Positions 27,303 to 34,952 of a stretch of 52,113 nt of DNA are shown one piece after another. Below the pieces are notes generated by a model, which saw only the letters and a list, made by a program, of their open reading frames with translations, ran no database searches and had not been told where the DNA came from. The translations under genes and the position numbers were made by a program. Every line of letters starts with the position of its first letter. Position 1 is the first letter of the stretch. The stretch is from Anaerolineae bacterium (lineage in GTDB: Bacteria; Desulfobacterota; Desulfobacteria; Desulfobacterales; ETH-SRB1): contig DATKWZ010000039.1 of assembly GCA_035529315.1 (NCBI GenBank), positions 1 through 52,113 of the forward strand, given 5' to 3'.

Positions 27303-29159
27303 ATGAAAACTAAATCACCTATTAAAAATCAAGATGAACGTGTCCGGCATCCTGTAATATTTGCAGGGGCAGGGCCTGGTGATCCCGAATTGATAACGGT
27401 TAAGGGACAACGCGCGCTTGCTGATGCCGATCTTGTCATTTATGCGGGTTCTCTTGTGCCTGAGGCTGTATTAAAGTGGACAAAACCGGAAACAAGGGTT
27501 TTAAACAGCGCTTCCATGCATCTTGAAGAGATTATAGATGAAATTGAAAAAGCGTATAAAAAAGGAAAACATGTAGTTCGCCTTCATGCTGGAGACCCGA
27601 GTCTTTATGGCGCCATATTTGAACAGATGGCAAAGCTGGATAAAAAATCTATTCCCTGTAAGGTTATTCCCGGAGTAACTGCTGCATTTGCCGCTGCCGC
27701 AGCCATGGGAATAGAATATACTCTGCCTGAACTTTCACAGACACTTATTTTAACCCGTATGGCCGGTCGAACACCTGTGCCTGAAAATGAAGCACTGGAA
27801 TTACTTGCAGAGCATAAAGCTTCCATGGCGATTTACCTTAGCATATCCATGGTTGATAAAGTGGCGAGGGTTCTTGAAAAAGCATATGGAAAACATGCTG
27901 CATGCGCGGTTGTTTATCGTGTCAGTCAGCCTGAAGAAAAGATTATTTTTACAAGCCCCGGAGAGTTGCCGGAAATAGTGAGAAAAGAGAAGATAACAAG
28001 ACAGGCTCTTATTATCATCGGAAAAGCGCTGGATATCGGCAAACACAAAGAAAAATATAAATCAAAATTATATGACAAGAATTTTTCACACGGGTTTAGA
28101 AAGAAAAAAAATAACAGGATCGCCTTGTGGGCCATTACGCCCAAAGGCGTACTGATTGCCCGGAAAATCGCAGAGAATCTGCCTGATGCAAGATTGCACC
28201 TTTCTGCTGATCTGAACATAAATGATATTTCGGCTTCTTGTTTTGAAAGACTATCCGATGCTGTATCCAGTAACTTTCATGCATACACAGGACATGTTTT
28301 TATAATGTCAACCGGAATTGTAGTCAGGCTTATTGCTTCCTGTATCAGGAACAAGACAACGGATCCCGCAGTTGTGGTACTTGATGAAATCGGCAGGCAT
28401 GCTATAAGTCTTGTTTCCGGTCATCTGGGCGGGGCCAATTCCCTTGCGATAAAGGTTGCCGGGTTAATAGGGGCTGAACCCGTAATAACCACGGCTACCG
28501 ATGTGAACCAGGCGCCTGCTATTGATGTGCTGGCAAAACAGCACAATCTTTTTATAGAAAACCCGGAAGCCATAAAAAATATAAACATGGCCTTTATTAC
28601 CGGGAAAAAGTTTTATCTCCACGATCCATACAAACTTCTTTGTGACAGTATCAGCCCTGCACATATTCTTAAGGATTTTAAGAAAGGACAAATTACGGAA
28701 AATGAAGATATCCCCGGTGTGTTTATAGATGACGTGCTGGCCGATCTTTCAAAAAAGATGCTGATATTAAGACCTGGATCACTTGTCGCAGGAATCGGAT
28801 GCAACAGAAACACAAGCATGAAGGAGATTAAAGAATTTCTTAAAGAAGTACTTGAAGAATCGAAACTTGCCATAGCCAGTGTGATACGTATGGCAACGAT
28901 TAGTTTAAAAGCTGATGAACCCGGGCTTATAGCCCTTGCAGAAGAACTCAAGCTTCCCATTAGTTTTTACGACAAGGAAGAGTTAAACAAGGCAGACGGC
29001 ATTAAATCACCATCCGACATGGTGGAAAAACATACAGGAGTAAAAAGCGTATGCGAAGCAGCAGCAATTCTTGCGTCAAAAAACGGGAAACTGATTGTGC
29101 CAAAACATTCGACCAGAAATGTCACAGTGGCCATCGCCAGAATACCCTTTATATCGTAG
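27303..29159 (+). CDS. cbiFG: CbiF-CbiG fusion: cobalt-precorrin-4 C11-methyltransferase and cobalt-precorrin-5A hydrolase
   Basis: 618 residues. The CbiF part (about 18-262) has GAGPGDPELITVKGQ, RLHAGDPSLYGAI and IPGVTAAFAAAAA. A basic linker (FRKKKNN) leads to CbiG (about 271-618), with IALWAITPKGVLIA, VSGHLGGANSLA, the GIGCNRNTS domain and a C-terminal domain ending HSTRNVTVAIARI. CbiF methylates C11 and CbiG opens the lactone to release acetaldehyde, consecutive steps, so channeling is plausible. The last 109 bases are also used by cbiH. Confidence 0.94.
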   Translation: MKTKSPIKNQDERVRHPVIFAGAGPGDPELITVKGQRALADADLVIYAGSLVPEAVLKWTKPETRVLNSASMHLEEIIDEIEKAYKKGKHVVRLHAGDPSLYGAIFEQMAKLDKKSIPCKVIPGVTAAFAAAAAMGIEYTLPELSQTLILTRMAGRTPVPENEALELLAEHKASMAIYLSISMVDKVARVLEKAYGKHAACAVVYRVSQPEEKIIFTSPGELPEIVRKEKITRQALIIIGKALDIGKHKEKYKSKLYDKNFSHGFRKKKNNRIALWAITPKGVLIARKIAENLPDARLHLSADLNINDISASCFERLSDAVSSNFHAYTGHVFIMSTGIVVRLIASCIRNKTTDPAVVVLDEIGRHAISLVSGHLGGANSLAIKVAGLIGAEPVITTATDVNQAPAIDVLAKQHNLFIENPEAIKNINMAFITGKKFYLHDPYKLLCDSISPAHILKDFKKGQITENEDIPGVFIDDVLADLSKKMLILRPGSLVAGIGCNRNTSMKEIKEFLKEVLEESKLAIASVIRMATISLKADEPGLIALAEELKLPISFYDKEELNKADGIKSPSDMVEKHTGVKSVCEAAAILASKNGKLIVPKHSTRNVTVAIARIPFIS

Positions 29160-29923
29160 GGATAGGCCCGGGAAGTTATGAGCATTTATCCAAACGGGCA
29201 ACCGATGTTCTTGAATCCGTGGATACTGTTGCAGGATATACCACCTATATAGAGCTGATCCGCCCTTTTATTAAAGACAAGAATGTAATCAGCACGCAAA
29301 TGACCAAAGAGGTTGAACGTGTGAGAGCCGCCATTGATGTTGCTCTTGCAGGAAGATCATGCGCAATTGTTTCAAGCGGTGATCCAGGGATTTATGCAAT
29401 GGCCGGGCTTGTTTTTGAGATATGCAAAAAGGATAATATCCGGGTAATACCTCCTTTTGCAAGGGGGATGGCATTAAATGAAAAGTCCGCGTTAACAGTC
29501 GAAGTTGTTCCGGGAATACCCGCGCTCTGCGCCGGCGCCTCCCTTCTTGGAGCGCCATTAAGCCATGATTTCGCGGCCATAAGCTTAAGCGATCTTTTGA
29601 CCCCCTGGGAACTCATTGAAAAACGTATTGAAGCTGCTGCAAGCGCGGATTTTGTAATTGTTTTGTATAACCCTAAAAGTAAACGAAGAAACAGGCAGCT
29701 CGAGACAGCACAGAAGATTATATTAAAATACAGGGATAAAAAGACCCCTGCCGGAATTGTTGTAAGCGCCATGAGAAAAGATGAAATGGTAACGATTGTT
29801 CCCCTTGAAGATCTTCACAAGGCAGACGTAAACATGCAGACAATAATCTTTATCGGAAACAGCACATCGTTTACTTACCTGGATTTTATGGTTACACCAA
29901 GAGGGTATAAAGATAAGATATGA
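29051..29923 (+). CDS. cbiH: Cobalt-factor III C17-methyltransferase (ring contraction)
   Basis: 290 residues; the methylase core starts at TLYIVGIGPG (GIGPG 37-41), followed by SSGDPGIYAMAG and VEVVPGIPALCAGASLLGAPL. No ATG, GTG or TTG exists in frame between 29054 and the core, so the start must be ATG 29051, preceded by AGGAG at 29036-29040. That adds 31 residues of no known fold and makes a 109-base overlap with cbiG in another frame. Alternative: a programmed frameshift making a CbiG-CbiH fusion. Confidence 0.92.
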   Translation: MRSSSNSCVKKRETDCAKTFDQKCHSGHRQNTLYIVGIGPGSYEHLSKRATDVLESVDTVAGYTTYIELIRPFIKDKNVISTQMTKEVERVRAAIDVALAGRSCAIVSSGDPGIYAMAGLVFEICKKDNIRVIPPFARGMALNEKSALTVEVVPGIPALCAGASLLGAPLSHDFAAISLSDLLTPWELIEKRIEAAASADFVIVLYNPKSKRRNRQLETAQKIILKYRDKKTPAGIVVSAMRKDEMVTIVPLEDLHKADVNMQTIIFIGNSTSFTYLDFMVTPRGYKDKI

Positions 29924-30870
29924 AGAAGGATGAGAAATTTCTTTTTCATGAACTGAAAACAAGATTCGCTGAAGCGGTCAGCAGAAATAGGGGAGACGGG
30001 ATACTTTTTTCCGGCGGGCTTGATTCCGCGCTTGTGGCTGCCTATTCAACAAACTGTAAGGCCATCTCGGTCGGGCTTGAGTCATATGGAGAAGATCGGT
30101 ATTATGCCGGAGAAGTGGCAAAGTATCTCAAGCTGGACCATTACCACAAGACCGTTAAAATTGAAGAGACCCTTGCCGCCATACCAAAAGTCATAAAGAC
30201 ACTCAAAAGTTTTGATCCGGCTATTCCAAACGATATAACAGCCTGCCTGGGAATCAAACACGCGAAGGATACAGGCATAAAGAGCTTGATGACAGGCGAT
30301 GGAAGTGATGAACTTTTTTTAGGGTATAATTTCATGCTGAATAAAAAAGATTTAAGAAAATACCTGGATCGAATGTATCGTACAATGCGATTTAGTTCCA
30401 ATAAAATAGGGGAAAACCTGAAGATTAACATAAAACAGCCATTTCTGGATAAAGAGTTCATGGATTTCAGCCAAGGTATTGATGCTGACCTTAAGATCAG
30501 AAGAGAAAACGGAAAAACCTGGGGAAAGTGGATACTGAGAAAGGCATTTGAAGATGTGTTGCCGCAGGAAATATTATGGCAGAGCAAGAGACCTCTTGAG
30601 GTTGGCTCAGGTATGACAAAGCTAAGAAATATTATTGAATCAATGGTGACTGATGAGGATTTTGAGACCGGCAAAAAAAGTTTTCCAATAACATTCCGGA
30701 ACAAGGAACATTTCTATTATTACCGTATCTACCGGGAGGTGGTTGGAGAAATACCTGGTCCTCAAAAAGATGAAAAAACATGTAAGAGCTGCGGCGCTGG
30801 AATGGATCAAAGCGCTTTTCACTGTAGAGTCTGCGGGGATGTTATAGAATGGAAGAAAACAAGAAACTAA
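29920..30870 (+). CDS. Asparagine-synthase-like PP-loop ATPase with zinc ribbon, no glutaminase domain
   Basis: 316 residues. PP-loop SGGLDSA at 31-37 and GDGSDELFLGY from 126 match the AsnB C-terminal synthetase domain. The N-terminal glutamine amidotransferase domain (Cys2) is missing. A C-terminal zinc ribbon has C288, C291, C302 and C305. Start overlaps cbiH by four bases and the end overlaps the DUF71 gene by 22, so it is translated with the corrin enzymes. It may adenylate a carboxylate and amidate it with ammonia; the substrate (corrin side chain?) is inferred. Confidence 0.85.
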   Translation: MKKDEKFLFHELKTRFAEAVSRNRGDGILFSGGLDSALVAAYSTNCKAISVGLESYGEDRYYAGEVAKYLKLDHYHKTVKIEETLAAIPKVIKTLKSFDPAIPNDITACLGIKHAKDTGIKSLMTGDGSDELFLGYNFMLNKKDLRKYLDRMYRTMRFSSNKIGENLKINIKQPFLDKEFMDFSQGIDADLKIRRENGKTWGKWILRKAFEDVLPQEILWQSKRPLEVGSGMTKLRNIIESMVTDEDFETGKKSFPITFRNKEHFYYYRIYREVVGEIPGPQKDEKTCKSCGAGMDQSAFHCRVCGDVIEWKKTRN

Positions 30871-31535
30871 ACGCTTTTATTTCCTGGAGCGGAGGAAAGG
30901 ACGCGGCTCTTTCTTATTACAGGGCGATGAAAGATTTTCACATAACCCATCTTTTGAATATGGTTGCTGAAGACGGTCTAATATCCCGATCCCACGGTAT
31001 CAGGACGGAAATATTAAGGTTGCAGGCCGAGGCAATGGGTATTACGATAGTTCAGCCGAGAAGCTCCTGGGAAACATACGAGGCTGAATTTAAAAGGGCC
31101 CTGTCCGGCTTGAAGGATAAAGGGGTTAAAGCAGGCATCTTCGGGGATATCGATTTTGAAGGACACAGGGAATGGGTGGAAAGGGTCAGCAGAGAATCGG
31201 ACATGGATGTTGCCTTGCCCCTGTGGGGAGAAAAGAACAGAAAAAAGATCATAGAGGAGCTGATAGAAAGCAGGTTTAAAGCCGTTGTTGTGGCTACCGG
31301 AAAAGATTTGCTGGGTCCGGAATGGCTGGGGCGCATGATTGATCATGATTTTGTCAAAGATATCTCGAAAATCAAGGGGGTTGATATCTCCGGTGAAAAC
31401 GGGGAATATCATACTTTCGTGGTATCCGGGCCGATATTTAAGAAAAGGATCAACATCATAAAATCTGAAAAAATTACCCGGGACAAGCGCTGCTTTCTTG
31501 ACATATCGGAGTGTGAATTAGTAGAAAACTTGTAA
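30849..31535 (+). CDS. DUF71/COG2102 (diphthine-ammonia-ligase-like) PP-loop ATPase, B12 subgroup candidate
   Basis: 228 residues: PP-loop SGGKDAA from 14, SHGIRTEILRLQAEAMGI, and the family motif ENGEYHTFVV near 184. The eukaryotic relative (Dph6) amidates diphthine; bacteria lack diphthamide. Comparative genomics has proposed a DUF71 subgroup in B12 salvage, and the location between cbiH and cbiB fits. Substrate remains inferred. Confidence 0.87.
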   Translation: MEENKKLNAFISWSGGKDAALSYYRAMKDFHITHLLNMVAEDGLISRSHGIRTEILRLQAEAMGITIVQPRSSWETYEAEFKRALSGLKDKGVKAGIFGDIDFEGHREWVERVSRESDMDVALPLWGEKNRKKIIEELIESRFKAVVVATGKDLLGPEWLGRMIDHDFVKDISKIKGVDISGENGEYHTFVVSGPIFKKRINIIKSEKITRDKRCFLDISECELVENL

Positions 31536-31540
31536 TTAGT

Positions 31541-31637
31541 TAGCCACGGATTCACACAGATGAACACAGATAGGTTTAAATACAAAGAAATTATAGAACA
31601 TCAATCGGTGATGATCAGCGTAGATCTGTGGCTGAAT
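31541..31637. repeat. Palindromic repeat (TTAGCCACGGATTCACACAGATG type) before cbiB
   Basis: Arms TTAGCCACGGATTCACACAGAT and GTAGATCTGTGGCTGAA are inverted around a 55-base interior with AACACAGATAGGTT. I recognise this as a dispersed repeat family common in environmental bacteria. It fills the gap of 143 bases; no gene. Confidence 0.7.
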
Positions 31638-31678
31638 ATTTATGAAAAGTTAACAATAGAAAAAAGAGTAATTCCATA

Positions 31679-32623
31679 ATGACAGCGGCGGTTTTTCTTG
31701 GAGCATATATCGTTGATATAATAATCGGCGATCCTCGCTGGTTTCCTCATCCAGTGGTTATCATCGGCAAGTTTGTGAGGTTTTTAGAGGATAAGATTCG
31801 CGGCACTTCACTTATTGATAAAAGAAAGGGCGGAATAATTCTTTGGTTTGCCGTTGTTATCCCTGTTTATTTAATCACCTGGGGGGCGGTGGAAGGATGT
31901 CTCTTTATAAACCCCTTGTTCGGCACAATTATAACGGTTCTGCTTGCATCCTTTACTTTGGCGACCAGGTCTCTTTATGATGAAAGCAAAATTGTTTTAA
32001 ATGCCTTGAACCGTGGAAACATGGAACAGGCAAGAAAGAACCTCTCCATGATCGTTGGGAGAGATACAAGAGACCTTGATGAAAAAGAGATCTTCCGGGC
32101 TGTTATCGAAACAATATCGGAAAACCTGTCCGACGGGATTATTGCTCCCATGTTCTACCTTGCCATAGGCGGCGTTCCCCTTGCCATGGCCTATAAGGCA
32201 ATCAATACACTTGATTCAATGGTAGGATATAAAAATGCCGATTACAGGGATATTGGTTGGTTTTCCGCTAAAATGGATGATATGTGGAACTGGATACCGG
32301 CAAGACTCTCCGGGTTTTTTATTGTGATTGCCTCATTTGTTCTGATATACAACTGGAGGGATTCCTGGAAAATTATGAGAAGGGACGGCAGAAACCACTC
32401 AAGCCCAAACAGCGGCATGCCGGAGGCAGCGGCAGCCGGAGCCCTGAATATACAGTTGGGAGGAAAGATTCAGTATTTTGGAAAAATTTCTCACAAACCA
32501 ACGATCGGCAACAGGATAAAAGAAATAGATAAAGATGATGTAAAAAAGGCATGGTTTATCATGCTCTCATCATCCCTCTTGATGACCGTTGTCTGTGTGA
32601 CGACACTATGGATGATACAGTAA
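31679..32623 (+). CDS. cbiB: Adenosylcobinamide-phosphate synthase
   Basis: 314-residue inner-membrane protein; DIIIGDPRWFPHPVVIIGK at the start, GRDTRDLDEKEIFRAVIETISENLSDG (in part) and NTLDSMVGYKN in the middle, and a PEAAAAGALNIQLGG motif near 245. It attaches aminopropanol (phosphate) to adenosylcobyric acid. Four or five hydrophobic segments. Confidence 0.95.
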   Translation: MTAAVFLGAYIVDIIIGDPRWFPHPVVIIGKFVRFLEDKIRGTSLIDKRKGGIILWFAVVIPVYLITWGAVEGCLFINPLFGTIITVLLASFTLATRSLYDESKIVLNALNRGNMEQARKNLSMIVGRDTRDLDEKEIFRAVIETISENLSDGIIAPMFYLAIGGVPLAMAYKAINTLDSMVGYKNADYRDIGWFSAKMDDMWNWIPARLSGFFIVIASFVLIYNWRDSWKIMRRDGRNHSSPNSGMPEAAAAGALNIQLGGKIQYFGKISHKPTIGNRIKEIDKDDVKKAWFIMLSSSLLMTVVCVTTLWMIQ

Positions 32624-33699
32624 TAAAAAGAGATCATGGCGGCAATGTTAGTGAGATTTCAAGAATCTGCGGAATCGATGAAGATAAAATCATCGACTTC
32701 AGCGCCAATATAAATCCGCTTGGATATCCGCCAGGGTTAAAAGAAACGATAATTAAAGAATTTGATTCCATATTAAATTATCCTGATATTGATTCATTTG
32801 ATCTTGTTTCAAAGTTGTCGGAATACCATGGCATTAGTCGGGATTATATCCTTGCGGGGAACGGTTCCACCGAATTTATATACTGGATACCGATCCTGTT
32901 TAAACCTGAAAAAGCCCTTATTGTTACACCTGCCTTCAGTGAATACGAAAAGGGCCTTAAGATGGTCGGCACAAAAGTTTCATACTTCCAGACAGATGAA
33001 AAAGAAGATTTTTCCGTTGATATTGCCCGGCTTTGCAAACGTTTAAGAGATGGTTTTGATATCGTCTATTTTTGCAACCCCGCAAACCCTACCGGAGCTT
33101 TTATGTCAAAGGAAAATCTTTGCGGCATTATAGCTTGTGCGCAGGAAGCGGGAACATTATTTGTAATTGATGAGGCTTTTATAGATTTTGCAGAGCAGGG
33201 GTCTGTAAAAAAAGAGGTTTTAAGGTTTTCCAATCTGATAGTCTTAAGATCGATGACGAAATTTTTTGCTATCCCGGGCCTGCGGATAGGCTATGTGATT
33301 GCTTCCACGCCATGTATCGCAAAAATCAGGGAAACCAGACCACCGTGGGCGGTTAATTCGCCTGGACAAAAAGCTGCTGCTGTTGCCCTTTCAGACAGGG
33401 GTTATATCATGGATACGAGGCAATATATAACAGATGAAAGAGAGTTTTTAATGGCCTCGCTAAGTGAAATCCCAGGCCTTAAGATTTATAAAAGTGTGGC
33501 GAACTTTCTTCTCGTGTTCATGGATAACAGAATCAGCTTAAATTCCAGGGAGCTTAGAGACAGCCTGGCAAAAAACGGGGTGCTGATAAGGGATTGCAGT
33601 ACATTTCAGGGCATGGGAGACCGTTATTTTCGTGTGGCTGTTAAAAAACATGAGCAGAATATAATTCTTGTCAAAAACTTGAAACAGGTCGCAAAATAA
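32608..33699 (+). CDS. cobD: Threonine-phosphate decarboxylase (CobD/CobC-type, PLP)
   Basis: 364 residues from ATG 32608, overlapping cbiB by 16 bases; the frame is open to 32551 but that part lies in cbiB. A fold-type I aminotransferase-like enzyme: DFSANINPLGYP (28-41), NPANPTG at 157-163, VIDEAF, and PLP-lysine K218 in SMTKFF. With CbiB it builds the aminopropanol phosphate arm. Histidinol-phosphate aminotransferase is the main alternative, but HGGN near the N-terminus and context favour CobD. Confidence 0.92.
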   Translation: MDDTVIKRDHGGNVSEISRICGIDEDKIIDFSANINPLGYPPGLKETIIKEFDSILNYPDIDSFDLVSKLSEYHGISRDYILAGNGSTEFIYWIPILFKPEKALIVTPAFSEYEKGLKMVGTKVSYFQTDEKEDFSVDIARLCKRLRDGFDIVYFCNPANPTGAFMSKENLCGIIACAQEAGTLFVIDEAFIDFAEQGSVKKEVLRFSNLIVLRSMTKFFAIPGLRIGYVIASTPCIAKIRETRPPWAVNSPGQKAAAVALSDRGYIMDTRQYITDEREFLMASLSEIPGLKIYKSVANFLLVFMDNRISLNSRELRDSLAKNGVLIRDCSTFQGMGDRYFRVAVKKHEQNIILVKNLKQVAK

Positions 33700-33713
33700 G
33701 GAGCTATGATTAT

Positions 33714-34478
33714 ATGAAAAAGATTGAAGCAAGAGTACAATTGATCCGTTATACCGGCGCTCCGGAGGAGCTGATAGCTTCTGCTGCCAAGCTCTGTTAC
33801 GCAGAAGACACGGAAACAATTTTTGACCAGAAACCGGAGCAGGCAAAGAAGTTTGTTGGAATGTTGCGTAATATGGGACATATGAGTCCGATTGAGCATG
33901 CTGTTTTTACGTTTTATATCGAGGGAGTATCACGGGCAATGACCCACCAGCTTGTCCGGCACAGACTGGCCAGCTATTCGCAGCGGAGCCAGCGATACGT
34001 GACACACGGTGGTTTTGATTATATCATTCCGCCGCAGCTTAAAGGAAAGAAGGTTAAAGATAAAGGCGCAGATGTGGATGCTGAAAGGTATTTTGAGGAG
34101 ACAATGGAATACCTGGCTGAGCGTTATGTTAAGCTCAATGAGGCCTTGGGAGATAAGGGGGAATCAAGTAATGAGGATGCCCGCTATATTCTTCCAAATG
34201 CCTGTGAGACCAAAATTCTGATGACCATGAACGCCAGAGAGCTCCTGCATTTTTTTGGAGAGAGGCTCTGCATGCGCGCTCAGTGGGAAATCCGCGGCGT
34301 TGCCGACCAGATGCTGATGCTTGTGAGAGAGGTATGTCCAAGTGTTTTTGATGGGGTGGGCCCAAAATGCATACGTCTTGGGAAATGCCCTGAAAAAAAG
34401 ATGACATGCGGGGAGTTTGAAAAAATAAAACAACGCTATGCAAAATTAGAGGGATCGGGGACAATAAGGAAAAAATAA
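33714..34478 (+). CDS. thyX: FAD-dependent thymidylate synthase
   Basis: 254 residues. The ThyX motif RHRX7S lies at 82-92 (RHRLASYSQRS), with NMGHMSPIEHAVFTF before and RELLHFFGERLCMRAQWEIR after. It makes dTMP with methylene-THF and NADPH. It follows cobD with a 14-base gap and so may be read with the B12 operon. Some extra C-terminal residues (CPEKKMTCGEFEKIK). Confidence 0.95.
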   Translation: MKKIEARVQLIRYTGAPEELIASAAKLCYAEDTETIFDQKPEQAKKFVGMLRNMGHMSPIEHAVFTFYIEGVSRAMTHQLVRHRLASYSQRSQRYVTHGGFDYIIPPQLKGKKVKDKGADVDAERYFEETMEYLAERYVKLNEALGDKGESSNEDARYILPNACETKILMTMNARELLHFFGERLCMRAQWEIRGVADQMLMLVREVCPSVFDGVGPKCIRLGKCPEKKMTCGEFEKIKQRYAKLEGSGTIRKK

Positions 34479-34508
34479 TCAATAATTAATTGTTAAGTTA
34501 GTGCTTAT

Positions 34509-34627
34509 GACCCCTGAACCCGATCTCCTATTGATTGGATGATTGGAGAAAAATAATGCTGGAAATATTCATTAAAGGAGGACCTGTGATTTATTCACTT
34601 TTGGCCTGTTCGATTCTTGTTTTTTGA
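34509..34627 (+). pseudogene. Truncated exbB remnant (5' end only)
   Basis: ATG 34556 opens a 23-residue frame (MLEIFIKGGPVIYSLLACSI then LVF, stop) matching the start of the intact exbB at 43604 in 20 of 22 codons at protein level. The upstream leader (CCCTGAAC ... CTATTGATTGGA) is also shared. Of nine differing codons seven are synonymous, so this was a functional paralog before truncation. Homology stops about where the riboswitch region begins. Confidence 0.88.
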
Positions 34628-34659
34628 CATATTCAGGGAAAAGTGTAGCTTTAAAAATT

Positions 34660-34825
34660 GGTTTTAGGTGCCTTTAAGGCATAAAAGGAAATCCCGTGAA
34701 AATCGGGAGCGAGCCCGTCGCTGTAATCGGGGACGAAAACCGCAAAATGTCACTGTCCAGTTTAAGCTGGATGGGAAGGCGCGGTAAGTAGTGTGATCCG
34801 AGAGTCAGAAGACCTACCTGAAACA
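34660..34825 (+). promoter_or_regulatory. Cobalamin riboswitch 2
   Basis: Hallmarks: TTTTAGGTGCC, AAAAGGAAATCCCGTGAAAATCGGGAGC, GAGCCCGTCGCTGTAATCGGG, then the B12-box GAGTCAGAAGACCTACCT at about 34802-34819. It controls the TonB receptor / CobN-like operon through the terminator at 34891. More compact than riboswitch 1. Confidence 0.95.
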
Positions 34826-34890
34826 TTGTTTGGCAACCTCGCGGACAAGGGGGGGGCTATTCATTAAAAATCTGAGGATAAAAAAGGGAT

Positions 34891-34929
34891 ATCCCCGGAT
34901 CGATTAATTTCGATTCGGGGATTTTTTTT
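34891..34929 (+). terminator. Intrinsic terminator of riboswitch 2
   Basis: ATCCCCGGATCG / CGATTCGGGGAT stem followed by eight T's, preceded by AAAAAAGGGAT. Nearly identical to the riboswitch 1 terminator (17573-17612), so the two expression platforms share a recent origin or undergo gene conversion. Confidence 0.88.
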
Positions 34930-34952
34930 GTGAGGGAAGAAAGGAGGTTTCT

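Noticed and set aside
30141..30704. 187-codon minus-strand open frame
   Set aside because: Antisense to the AsnB-like gene, which has clear PP-loop motifs.
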